Shown here one piece after another: positions 9,269 to 17,994 of a stretch of DNA of 64,000 nt. The notes under the pieces were generated by a model, which was not told the origin of the DNA, made no database searches, and saw only the letters and a list, made by a program, of their open reading frames with translations. This DNA comes from CBDDCX01 sp965226925 (GTDB lineage Bacteria; Gemmatimonadota; Gemmatimonadetes; Longimicrobiales; Gaopeijiaceae). Position numbers and translations under genes: made by a program. The stretch covers positions 682,001-746,000 of the forward strand of contig CBDDEN010000011.1 of NCBI GenBank assembly GCA_965226925.1, in the 5' to 3' direction. The stretch's first letter is position 1. The number at the start of each line of letters is the position of its first letter.

Positions 9269-10237
9269 GGCTGTCGAGCCCATTCCGCTCGAGGCCATAC
9301 GGGAAGCGAAGGAGCGGATCCGGGGTGTGGCGCTGAGGACGCCCCTGCTGCCGCTTGATGCGAACGACTCCCCCGCCGAGATCTACGTGAAGCTCGAGAG
9401 CCTGCAACCCATCGGCTCGTTCAAGCTGAGAGGCTCGGGAAATGCCATGGCCCAGGCCGACCCGGCGGTGCTCTCCGAGGGTGTCTATACGGCGAGCGCG
9501 GGGAACATGGCCCAAGGCGTGGCCTGGAACGCCCGCCGCCTCGGAATAGCGTGCAGGGTCGTGGTGCCAGACAACGCTCCCGACACAAAGCTGGACGCGA
9601 TTCGTCGGCTGGGGGCCGAGGCCATCCCCCTGCCCTTCGACGAATGGTGGCAAGTGATCGTGAACCATCACCATCCCGGGGTGCCGGGGCTTTTCATCCA
9701 CCCGGTAAGCGACCCCGCGGTCATCGCGGGAAACGGCACGGTCGGACTCGAGATCATCGAAGATCTCCCCGACGTCGACACTGTCGTGGTGCCCTACGGA
9801 GGCGGCTGGCTCAGTTGCGCGGAATCGCTTCGGCCGTGAAGGCGCTCAAGCCGGGCACGAAGGTGTTCGCCTGCGAGGTCGAGACGGCTGCTCCCCTTCG
9901 GGCATCCCTCGAGAGGGGGAAACCCACGACCATCGACCGGATCCCGACCTTCATCGACGGAATCGGAGGCAAGGGTGTCCTGGCTGAAATGTGGCCTTTG
10001 GCCCGAACATTGTTGAACGGATCCCTCGTGGTCAGCGTCGAGGCCGTCGTCGAAGCCATCCGCCTGTTGGCTCTCCGCAACCGGCTGATCGCCGAAGGTG
10101 CGGGAGCCGCGCCGGTTGCCGCAGCCACGGCCGGGGCGGCCGGGGGCGGGAAGGTCGTATGTGTCGTTTCCGGGGGTAACCTCTCTCGCGCCGCCCTGAG
10201 CAGCATACTCGAGGGGCGGATCCCGGACCCACGGTAA
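9264..10237 (+). pseudogene. Threonine/serine dehydratase-like PLP enzyme, frameshifted
   Basis: A fold-type II PLP enzyme. LESLQPIGSFKLRGSG carries the cofactor lysine, TASAGNMAQG follows, and the C-terminus has VVCVVSGGNLS. The frame breaks at 9817-9820: TGC GC GGA where the family expects Ser-Cys-Gly, best explained by duplication of a GC dinucleotide. The C-terminal half (from GIASAVKALKPGTKV) continues in the new frame to 10237. The glycine-rich cofactor loop also has Trp where Gly is normal (GGGWLS). No ATG, GTG or TTG start sits at the expected place. An ATT at 9264, seven bases after GGAGGG and overlapping the previous stop, aligns with the family N-terminus; an ATG at 9201 is the formal alternative. 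Confidence 0.75.
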
Positions 10238-10415
10238 GGTGGGTGGCCGCGGCCGGACGTGACCGGGCGCCGCCGATCGGACGGACCGCGCCACGCATGA
10301 GTTGCTGGCGCCCTCGGCCGCGGTTGGGTACGGTGGATCAGTCTCGCCGACCTACCTCTTCTCCATGAATGCCGGGCTCGGACGGGCCTACGGGACTGAA
10401 CCGACCTGAGGCACC

Positions 10416-10865
10416 ATGCGATCAAAGTTGCTCTACACCCTCGTGCTCATTACGGCCTTCTTTCTGGACGCCGTCGTCATCTTCGTATTCACCGATGCGA
10501 CGCTACGTGTCATCCTGGGGCTGCTCTTTCTTCTGCCCATCATCTGGGCCGCCGACGCCCTGGGGATCGCCGACGTAATCAGTGACTTGCCGAGGACCAA
10601 GGTCCGCCACCGCCAATTCGGAGCACTTCGCTCCCACGTGAGACTGCTCCTCGACGTGGTACGCCGGATGAACTGGCTGGCCGTGGACCTGGAACGTGGT
10701 ATCCGGAGCCCGAGTGAGGTCGAGGAGGAGCTGGACGGAGCCTACGAGCGTCTGAAGGAGATCGTCGAGGAGATCCGGTCCAGTGCCGGCCGAGCTTCTT
10801 CGGACCCGGAGAAGGTGGCGACGCCGGATCTGCTCCTGGACCGGAATCAACCTCATAACGAATAG
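10416..10865 (+). CDS. Small membrane protein of unknown function
   Basis: 149 residues. Two hydrophobic helices lie at the N-terminus (about residues 5-27 and 30-47), followed by a charged, probably helical cytoplasmic region (EEELDGAYERLKEIVEEIRSS) that may form a coiled coil. I do not recognise a family. It stands between the broken dehydratase and a lipoprotein gene, with 178 bases upstream that show no other feature. Confidence 0.6.
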   Translation: MRSKLLYTLVLITAFFLDAVVIFVFTDATLRVILGLLFLLPIIWAADALGIADVISDLPRTKVRHRQFGALRSHVRLLLDVVRRMNWLAVDLERGIRSPSEVEEELDGAYERLKEIVEEIRSSAGRASSDPEKVATPDLLLDRNQPHNE

Positions 10866-10905
10866 CCGTCTCGACAGCCGAAATTCTCGAGGAAAGGTGT
10901 CCGAA

Positions 10906-11384
10906 ATGCGCTCCATCGCCCTGGTCCTGATCGTGCTGACCGCAGCTTGTGCGGCCCCGGAGTTGACCGACGAACGGCGCGCCGTGATCACGCAGGAGAT
11001 CATGGACGCAGCGAACGACTTCGTCGTGGGCCTGTCGACCCTGGATGGCGACGCCTTCGTCGCCCGCTTCAGCGATGCCGTGATCTCGTCTACGTGGACG
11101 GTGGTCGCATCTACCCCGACCGGGAGGCCCTGAGGAACGCCTTCGCGGGCTTCGCCTCACGTCAGGAGCGGATTGGCGGAACGTGGGACCCGGCCCACGT
11201 GGTCGTGCTCGGTCCCGACGGGGCAGCGTTCACCGGAGTGTTCAACGCACATGTGGTGGACACGGCGGGAACGCCTCAGTGGACGAACGGGAAGATCTGG
11301 ACGTTCGGGTATCAGCGGCTGGGCGGCACTTGGACCATCGTGCAGTCACACGAATCGAACGGCCGGGCGCCGAGCGGCGGCTGA
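10906..11384 (+). pseudogene. SnoaL/DUF4440-like lipoprotein, frameshifted
   Basis: It starts at ATG 10906 after AGGAAAGG, with a lipoprotein signal ending in LTAAC. The first frame reads to FSDAV near 11080; the rest (LVYVDGGRIYPDREAL to the stop at 11384) is one frame over, so one base is missing around 11078-11084. The joined product, about 158 residues, resembles the NTF2-like SnoaL/DUF4440 group (helix ITQEIMDAANDFVVGL, then strands ending NGKIWTFGYQRLGGTW). These are small ligand-binding or enzyme folds with no certain role. Confidence 0.6.
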
Positions 11385-11431
11385 TCGGGGGCCCAGGGCC
11401 TTGATGGCCGCATGTCGCCCCTCCTCCCCAC

Positions 11432-14151
11432 CTACTCCGGCACGACCCTCACAGCGCAGACCTTCAATTCGGCCGTCTGAGTCACAGGATCGTAGCCGGA
11501 ACCCGTGAGCACGTTGACGGGAACGTCGCTGAAGCTGAACGAAGTGAAGACAGTTCCCTTCGGAGAGCGCTTCGTGGCCTGGACCTTCACCCGCACGGAC
11601 CCCCGTCGACTGGTTACGATGGCGCAGCCTCCGTCCTCGAGCCCCCAGTCCTCGACGTCCTTGGGATGAACCTCCAAAAGCTCCTCCGGAAGGAGGTACT
11701 CGATCCCGGCCGAGCGTCCCGTCTGCGTCCTGGTGTGGTAGGACTCCAGCCTGCGGCCGGTGGTGAGCCACACGGGATAGTCGTCATCGATGGTCTCGGC
11801 CGGGTCCCGGTACTCGACCAGCTTGAGGATCCCACGGCCGTTCTCGAAGCCCTCCTCGTGAAGCCGGAAGGTGCCGGGGTGGTCCTTGAAGGGCACCGGC
11901 CACTGATACTTGCCGTGCTCGACCATATCCCAGTTTACGCCTTTGTATGTGGGCGACAGCTCACATAGTTCGTTGAACACCTGCTTAGGGCCCTCATACT
12001 CGAACCCCTGGAATCCCATGCGCTTCGCGAGCTGACTGATAATCCACCAGTCAGGCATCGCGTCACCCTGAGGCGGCACGGCCGCTCTCAAGCGTTGAAT
12101 CCTTCTCTCGGTGTTGGTCTGGGTCCCGTCGACCTCTGCCCAGCCTGCCGCGGGAAAGACGACGTCAGCCAACTCCGCCGTGTCCGTCATAAACAGGTCG
12201 GTGACGACCAGGAAGTCCAAGCTCTTGAGGGCATGCTCACAGTGGTGGCGATTGGGATCCGTTACCAACGTGTTCTCACCGTCGATGAGCATGGCCCGGA
12301 TCTGATCCCCGCACATGTCCAAGGCCGTGACCTTGGTGATGCCCTTCTCGAGGTCCACCTTGGTGCCCCACGCCGCCTCGAACTTCGCTTGGTTCGCCGG
12401 ATCGGTGACCGGCTGGAAGCCTGGATAATTGTTCGGGAGTGCTCCCATATCCCCGGCGCCCTGAATGTTGTTCTGCCCCCGCATCGGGTTGATGCCCGTT
12501 CCCTCGCGGCCGATGTGTCCGGTCATGAGGGCCAGATTGCAGAGGCTCTGCACGTTCTCAACGCCGCAGATGTGCTCGGTAATGCCGAGGGTATAGTAGA
12601 TGGCTCCGCGCTCGGCTTGGGCGTACCAAAGGGCGGCTTTTTCGATGTCCTCGGCGGGAACTTCACAGATCTCGGCAGCCCATTCCGGTGTGAAGTTCTT
12701 TACATGCTCGAGGAAGTCCTGTCCCTCAGTCGTGCGGTCACGCATGAAGGCCTCGTTCACGAGCCCCTCTCTCGCAATGACGTGGGCCATGCCCAAGAGC
12801 AACGCCGTATCGGAACCCACACGGATGGGCAGATGGAGGTGCGCCATCTCCGCAAGGGTAATCCGTCGCGGATCGGCCACGATCATCTTGGCACCCTTGG
12901 CCAGCGCCTTCTTCAGCCCCGTGGCCGCCACGGGGTGGGTCTCCGTCATGTTGGTACCGATGCAGAAGATCACATCGGATTTGTCCATGTCGGCGAGGGG
13001 GTTCGACATGGCGCCCCGTCCAATGCTTGCCGCCAGACCGGCGACAGTAGGAGCGTGTCAGGCACGGCTACAGTTGTCTATGTAATTGGTACCCAACCCC
13101 GCCCTCACGAACTTCTGCATGACGTAGGCTGCCTCGTTGGGCGCCCGGCCCGATGCGACGGCGTAGAGGCTGTGGCGACCGTGCTCTTTCACGACGTTGC
13201 CAGGCCTTCGGCGGCCCGGTCGAGCGCCTCGTCCCACGACGCCGGTCGGAGCTGTCCGTCGTCGCCCCGGACGAACGGCGTGGTCAGACGGTCCCGATGC
13301 CCCACGAAGTCGTAGGCGTATTGGCCCTTGATGCACAGGGCGCCGTTGTTGGCCGGCCCATCCATGGCTGGTAGGACACCGACGATCTCGTCACCCCGGG
13401 TAAGGACATCGATGGAGCAACCCACGCCGCAGTAGGTGCAGATCGTACGGGTCTTCTCGGTGGTGCCGGGCACGTCGACGTTCGACAGGGCCTTCAGATC
13501 GGCAAGCGCTCCGGTGGGGCAGGTCTGAACGCACTGCCCGCAGAACGTGCAGCTCGAGTCCTTGAGCACGCCGTTGAACTCGGTCGTGATCTGAGTGGCG
13601 AAGCCCCGGTTCATGATCGAGATCGCGTAGTCACCCTCTTGCTCGGCACAAACCCGTACGCAGCGGTAACACGAGATGCAGTTCTCGTAGTCCCGTAGGA
13701 TGAACGGGTTGGGATCGTCCGGATGGCTCGTCCCGGACTGCCTCCCCTTGAACCGGTCCGTGCGCGCTTCGTAAAGGTCCACCAGCGTTCCGAGCTCCTG
13801 GCTGGCATATCCGGAGAGCGGATCGACATCGAGGTTGCGGTTCTCCGAAGCGACCATCTCCAGAAGCACGCGACGGTGCATCTGCAGCCGCCCCCCGCTG
13901 GTCTTCACCTTCATCCCGGCCGCAGCCTTCGTCGTGCACGAGGCCACAGGGTTGCGAGCGCCCTCCAACTCGACGATGCACATCCGGCAACCGCCGAACG
14001 GGTCGAGGCGCGGATCGTAGCAGAGCGTCGGGATCTCACGCTGGTGTCGCTCCGCGACCTCGTAGATGGTCTCGCCACGGGCGAACGGTACCTCCTCGCC
14101 GTCGAGAAGGAGGGTGAGGTCGTCCTGAGCCTTTCCGTTATTCCCACTCAT
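11432..14151 (-). CDS. fdhA: NAD-type formate dehydrogenase alpha subunit, selenoprotein, with one frameshift
   Basis: This is the molybdenum/tungsten-bis-MGD catalytic subunit oxidising formate to CO2. In order: a [2Fe-2S] domain (CYDPRLDPFGGCRMC, then SCTTKA), a segment that normally holds a His-Cys3 cluster but has no cysteines here, two ferredoxin clusters (CISCYRCVRVC and CTFCGQCVQTC), the Cys4 cluster CTYCGVGC...C and the molybdopterin domains. Decoding has two interruptions: one base is missing near 13193-13195 (T-V-V-K continues in the next frame), and UGA at 13060-13058 lies at the active-site position (SRA-U-HAPTVAGLAAS), about residue 365, with a SECIS hairpin behind it. Total about 906 residues, normal for this family. 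Gene callers will split it in two or three. It follows its NuoEF-like partner by four bases. Confidence 0.88.
13028..13060 (-). promoter_or_regulatory. Selenocysteine UGA codon and bacterial SECIS hairpin
   Basis: On the minus strand the UGA occupies 13060-13058. After 11 bases comes a seven-pair stem, UGUCGCC (13046-13040) with GGCGGCA (13034-13028), closing the loop GGUCU (13039-13035). One pair is G-U. The UGA-to-loop distance is 18 bases and the loop has the GGUC core, the same geometry as the well-known Escherichia coli fdhF element as I recall it. The codons on both sides are highly formate-dehydrogenase-like, so this is recoding, not a nonsense mutation. It implies SelA, SelB, SelC and SelD elsewhere in the genome. 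Confidence 0.85.
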
Positions 14152-14155
14152 GCGG

Positions 14156-15814
14156 CTACCTCGTCACGTGATCGGACACCTGCTGAGGAAAGTACTTCAG
14201 CAGGCTGTTCGTTATCAGTGGAGCGGCCATTCCCAGGCCGCACGCGCTCGTTTCCATCATGGTCTTACCCAGATCCGCCACCTCGTCGATCCAGGCCTCC
14301 AACTCCTTGGGACCCGCCTTACCGGCCAGTCGTTCCATCAGCCTCTGTGTCCCGATGCGGCAAGGGAAACACTTACCGCACGACTCGTGCGCGAAGAACT
14401 CCATCGCCTGATGAGACACCTCGATCATGTCTCGGGAATCGTCGAACACCATGATGCCGCCGGCTCCGAGAAACGAACCCTTCGATCGGATGCTGGGCTC
14501 GTCGAGGGTCACGTCCAGATCCTCGCCCGCCAAGAAGCCACCGGAGAGCCCCGCCATCGTGACGGCCTGAATCGTGCGCCCTGCGGGCGGCCCCCCGGCC
14601 CACTCGATGAGCTCCATGAGCGGGAAGCCGAGCGGGACCTCGTAGTTGCCCGGGCGAGCGACGTCCCCCGAGAGGCTGATGACCTTGGTGCCTGCCTGCT
14701 CCCCGCACCCGAGACCGCGGTACCAATCCGCCCCGTGTCTCACGATCGGAGCCACGGACGCCAGGGTCTCGACGTTGTTGACGACGGTGGGGAGATCCTC
14801 GAAGCCATGTGTTACCGGATAGGGAGGCCTGTTCCGGGGGAACGGGTGTTTGCCTTCCAAACTGTTGAGGAGGGACGTCTCTTCACCGCAGATATAAGCG
14901 CCGGCTCCTCGCCGTAAATAGAGGTCGAACGAGAAGTCCGTACTCAGGATGCCTGACCCCAGCAGCCCCGCATCCCGCGCCTCGACCATCGCCTGGGCCA
15001 GCACCAACTCGGTCTCCGGATACTCGTAGCGGAGGTAGATGAAGCCGCGAGCAGCCCCCGTAGCGTAAGCCGCCAGCGTCATACCCTCCACGAGGGCGTG
15101 GGGATCATAGTCCATCAGACAACGATCCTTGAAGCACCCCGGCTCACCCTCGTCCGCGTTACAAACGATCGTCTTGGGGTGCCCTTCCGCATCGGCCACG
15201 GCCTTCCACTTCACGCCGGTCGGGAAGCCCGCCCCGCCCCGCCCCGCGAGTCCGGAATCGGTGATCAGCTGGATCAGATCGCCGGAGCTCTTGCCGAGGG
15301 CCGACCGTAGAGCGTCATAGCCCACTGTGTTCTCGTACCCGTCCAGGCTCGAACGACCCGGCTTGCGGATGTCGGCGAACACGCACTCCTCGACTCTTTC
15401 GGGTCCTGCGGGAGGCAGAGGGGAGGGCCGGGATTCCAAGGCGTCGGCCGACAGACCGACAAGGGTCTCATTACCTCGCAAGACCGGTATCGGATCGTCA
15501 CACCGACCCGAGCAGGGCATGGGCGTAGCACCGTCGAGGGCCGCGACCAGCGTGTCGGCTCCCTTCATCTGGCAGACCGGACCCGTGCACACCCTCGGAG
15601 CCTCGAGGCCCCCGGGCTCTCGAGAGAAGTGATGATAGAAGGTGACCGTCCCGAAAAGGTCGGCGACGGGAATCCTGAGCCCGACCGCCACGGCTCTCAG
15701 GGCCTCCTCGGACAGATATCCATCCCGATCGTGCAAAGCGTGAAGGACGGGAAGGAGAGGGGCAGGCTCGTCCCTCCATTGGTTTAGGATCTCTCGCTCG
15801 TTGGATCGTGTCAT
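14156..15814 (-). CDS. Formate dehydrogenase diaphorase subunit, NuoE-NuoF fusion
   Basis: 552 residues. Residues 1-150 are NuoE/FdsG-like with [2Fe-2S] cysteines in VCTGPVC and PCSGRC. The rest is NuoF/FdsB-like: the FMN site GRGGAGFPTGVKW, the NADH-binding GAGAYICGEETSLLNSLEG, and the [4Fe-4S] ligands ESCGKCFPC plus a later cysteine in SACGLG. It passes electrons from the formate-oxidising subunit to NAD. Fused E-F forms are known in soluble NAD-dependent formate dehydrogenases and hydrogenases. It is the first gene of a two-gene operon with the selenoprotein subunit; no FdhD-type chaperone is present nearby. Confidence 0.9.
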   Translation of the reverse strand: MTRSNEREILNQWRDEPAPLLPVLHALHDRDGYLSEEALRAVAVGLRIPVADLFGTVTFYHHFSREPGGLEAPRVCTGPVCQMKGADTLVAALDGATPMPCSGRCDDPIPVLRGNETLVGLSADALESRPSPLPPAGPERVEECVFADIRKPGRSSLDGYENTVGYDALRSALGKSSGDLIQLITDSGLAGRGGAGFPTGVKWKAVADAEGHPKTIVCNADEGEPGCFKDRCLMDYDPHALVEGMTLAAYATGAARGFIYLRYEYPETELVLAQAMVEARDAGLLGSGILSTDFSFDLYLRRGAGAYICGEETSLLNSLEGKHPFPRNRPPYPVTHGFEDLPTVVNNVETLASVAPIVRHGADWYRGLGCGEQAGTKVISLSGDVARPGNYEVPLGFPLMELIEWAGGPPAGRTIQAVTMAGLSGGFLAGEDLDVTLDEPSIRSKGSFLGAGGIMVFDDSRDMIEVSHQAMEFFAHESCGKCFPCRIGTQRLMERLAGKAGPKELEAWIDEVADLGKTMMETSACGLGMAAPLITNSLLKYFPQQVSDHVTR

Positions 15815-16221
15815 GGACTCGACTGTGTTCGGTGAACTCCCTCAGACCGGCGGGTCGAGCGCGAGGCCCGCCGCGGCGTGGGTCCCGCGAGGAGAATGTA
15901 GGATCTCGCCGAGACTCTCGCGCCATTTTCAGAGGCTGAATTCCGTCCGAGAAGTCGCGGGAGCCGTCGTCGGGCCGCCCGTTTCGGCCAACCGGCGGCC
16001 GAGTTTTCCACAATTTTCATTTTGCGACGGCAATCAATGGCGAAGTTGGGAAACTCCTTCGCAGGCCGCAATCGGCCGTGATCGAAGAAGCCAGGTAGGG
16101 CCTCGAAGACGCGAACGGCACGGATCTCGCGATTCAGTAGGGTGACTCTCACGGGCAGTGGGCCTCCGCCGACGCGGTCGACCCGCCGAACGTAAAGAAA
16201 CTTGACAGATCGAGGTCTAAA
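15815..16221 (+). other. Intergenic region between divergent formate dehydrogenase and pilin genes
   Basis: About 400 bases with no convincing gene; the frames seen here are shadows without family features. A short AT-richer patch (around 16008-16035) is the only likely place for promoter elements. A TTGACA occurs at 16202-16207 just before the pilin start, too close to act as its -35 box. Promoters for both divergent operons should lie here, but no sites can be assigned. Confidence 0.4.
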
Positions 16222-16752
16222 ATGAGCATTCATCGTCCGATACCGGTTCGCAGCGAGGGCACTTTCGAGCGCGTTCTCCGGGCCACCGGGCTCTTGTTCA
16301 CCCCCCGCACTTCCCCAGGCACCCACAACCGGGGGTTCAGCCTCCTCGAAGTGACCGCGGGGGTCGCCGCCTTCGGCATTCTCGCCTCCACGGTGATGCC
16401 CCCGGCAGCGGAAGCGATCAGACACGCCGGCGTGAATCGAGGCACGGCCGTGGTGGCAATGGACCTGCGGCTGGCATCGTCGCTCGCGTCCAGACAGCGT
16501 CGTCCGGTGCGTGTGACCTACCGGAGCGATCTGGATACTTACACGTTTACGGACGCCTCGACCGGGACGCTGCTACATACGCGCGACCTGAGCGAGTTCA
16601 AACTACCCAGCGTGACCTTCTTCCCGTCGACGATCAACATCGCACCGTCGGGCATCGCCTCGAGCGCGCTCACCGTGACACTCGCCGCGGACTCGTACGA
16701 CCGCCGCATACAGATGATGAGAGCGGGCATGGTCCGGGTGGTGGCACGATGA
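16222..16752 (+). CDS. Minor pilin / pseudopilin (GspH/FimT-like)
   Basis: A prepilin-peptidase site, RG-FSLLEV, with the conserved Glu at +5, is followed by a hydrophobic helix. The mature part has a GspH/FimT-like beta region (RRPVRVTYRSDLDTYTFTD). The leader before cleavage is unusually long (about 38 residues from the ATG at 16222), so the true start may be a later non-ATG codon. It is the first of five pilus-type genes read in series, with the next one overlapping by ATGA. It would be a minor component that primes assembly of a type IV pilus or a secretion pseudopilus. Confidence 0.75.
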   Translation: MSIHRPIPVRSEGTFERVLRATGLLFTPRTSPGTHNRGFSLLEVTAGVAAFGILASTVMPPAAEAIRHAGVNRGTAVVAMDLRLASSLASRQRRPVRVTYRSDLDTYTFTDASTGTLLHTRDLSEFKLPSVTFFPSTINIAPSGIASSALTVTLAADSYDRRIQMMRAGMVRVVAR

Positions 16753-17147
16753 AGACGACACCGCTTAAGCAAGACGGCTTCGTGCTCGTGGAGGCGGTCG
16801 TCGCACTCACCCTTCTGGCGGTCGTGCTGCTCCCGCTCGCTGGCATGTCCTACCAGGTGGCCTCCCGGGCCGTGCGGTCCACCACGGAGATGCACAGAAC
16901 GGGCGTGATGACGGCCAAGTCGGGACGCCTCTCCGTGCTACCGTTCGACTCGCTGCCCTCCGCCGTGGGATGCCCCACGGTGTTCGGATCGGCCTTTCCG
17001 CACCAAAGCTGCGTCTCGGTCGCCGATCTCGCGACCGACGTCCGTAGGGTCACGCTGGTCGTTAATCCGGCCCTGGCGATGGTACGGTCCGACACCGTGA
17101 TCCTGCGGAGGACCAAACCCGTCACCGCCAACCCATTCAGCCGATGA
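16749..17147 (+). CDS. Minor pilin (PilV/GspI-like)
   Basis: 132 residues. A short leader MKTTPLKQDG is followed by FVLVEAVVALTLLAVVLLPL, a class III prepilin signal with Glu at +5 and the N-terminal helix. The rest is a small globular part with two cysteines (residues about 76 and 88) that may pair. It overlaps the genes on both sides by four bases, so translation of the pilus set is likely coupled. Confidence 0.75.
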   Translation: MKTTPLKQDGFVLVEAVVALTLLAVVLLPLAGMSYQVASRAVRSTTEMHRTGVMTAKSGRLSVLPFDSLPSAVGCPTVFGSAFPHQSCVSVADLATDVRRVTLVVNPALAMVRSDTVILRRTKPVTANPFSR

Positions 17148-17992
17148 ACACCGACACGGCACCGGCCCAAGCAGGGCCAAGTGTGGGGTTCACGCTGCTG
17201 GAGATGCTCATCACCATGCTGATCGTGGCCCTGATCGGCTCAGCACTCATGCGGCTACTACTCGTGCAGTCGGACTTCACCAACCAGCAAGAGGCCGTGC
17301 GCAGCGCGCGCGCGGTATCGCAGGGTACTTTGAACTTCCTGCTGTCCGAGCTACGGATGGTCGAGGTGTCGGGTGGGGTCGAGGCCGCTACGGCGAAGAG
17401 CGTGCGCCTTCGTGTGCCCTATCGATTCGGCATCGTCTGCGGCACCTCGGGCGGCACCACCACGTTGAGCCTTCTGCCGACGGACTCGGCCACTGTGTCG
17501 AACTCGACCCTATCGGGCTACGCATGGCGGGCGACCTCGGGTGACTACACGTACGAAACAGGGGTGAGTATCGGCTCCGGAAGCGCCTCAGCGTGTGGCG
17601 CGGAATCCATCACTACCCTCCCGGGAGGACAGATATTCGGCATCAGCCCCGCGACCGCGGCGCCGGCCGGCACCCCCGCGTTCCTATATCAGACCGTGAC
17701 TTACCAGTTCGACAACTCCACGGTGGTTCCGGGGAGAGTGGGATTCTGGAGGACGCCTCAAGCGACGGGCGTGCCCGAGGAGATCGCGACTCCCTTCGAC
17801 ACCACCGCCGCCTTTCAGTTCTACGTACTCAATGCGTCCTCGCCCCAGAGCGCTCCGCCGGCCGACCTCGGTGACCTGAGGGGCCTGCAGCTCCTTCTCA
17901 ACGGCGCCAGCGAACTCACTCCTCAGGGGAAGTCAAGCCCCGTCACGTTCGAGTTGAGCGCGGCGGTATTCTTCAAAAACCGGAACAACTGA
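17144..17992 (+). CDS. Minor pilin (PilW/GspJ-like)
   Basis: 282 residues. The cleavage site VG-FTLLEMLITM precedes the hydrophobic helix; then comes a long beta-rich ectodomain with conserved-looking LNFLLSELRMVE, as in PilW and GspJ proteins. It is larger than the first two, as expected for this position in minor pilin operons. It ends two bases before the start of the next gene. Confidence 0.75.
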   Translation: MNTDTAPAQAGPSVGFTLLEMLITMLIVALIGSALMRLLLVQSDFTNQQEAVRSARAVSQGTLNFLLSELRMVEVSGGVEAATAKSVRLRVPYRFGIVCGTSGGTTTLSLLPTDSATVSNSTLSGYAWRATSGDYTYETGVSIGSGSASACGAESITTLPGGQIFGISPATAAPAGTPAFLYQTVTYQFDNSTVVPGRVGFWRTPQATGVPEEIATPFDTTAAFQFYVLNASSPQSAPPADLGDLRGLQLLLNGASELTPQGKSSPVTFELSAAVFFKNRNN

Positions 17993-17994
17993 CC

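Noticed and set aside
12095..13315. Plus-strand 406-residue frame opposite the formate dehydrogenase gene
   Set aside because: It is the complement of conserved molybdopterin-domain codons and shows no domain of its own.
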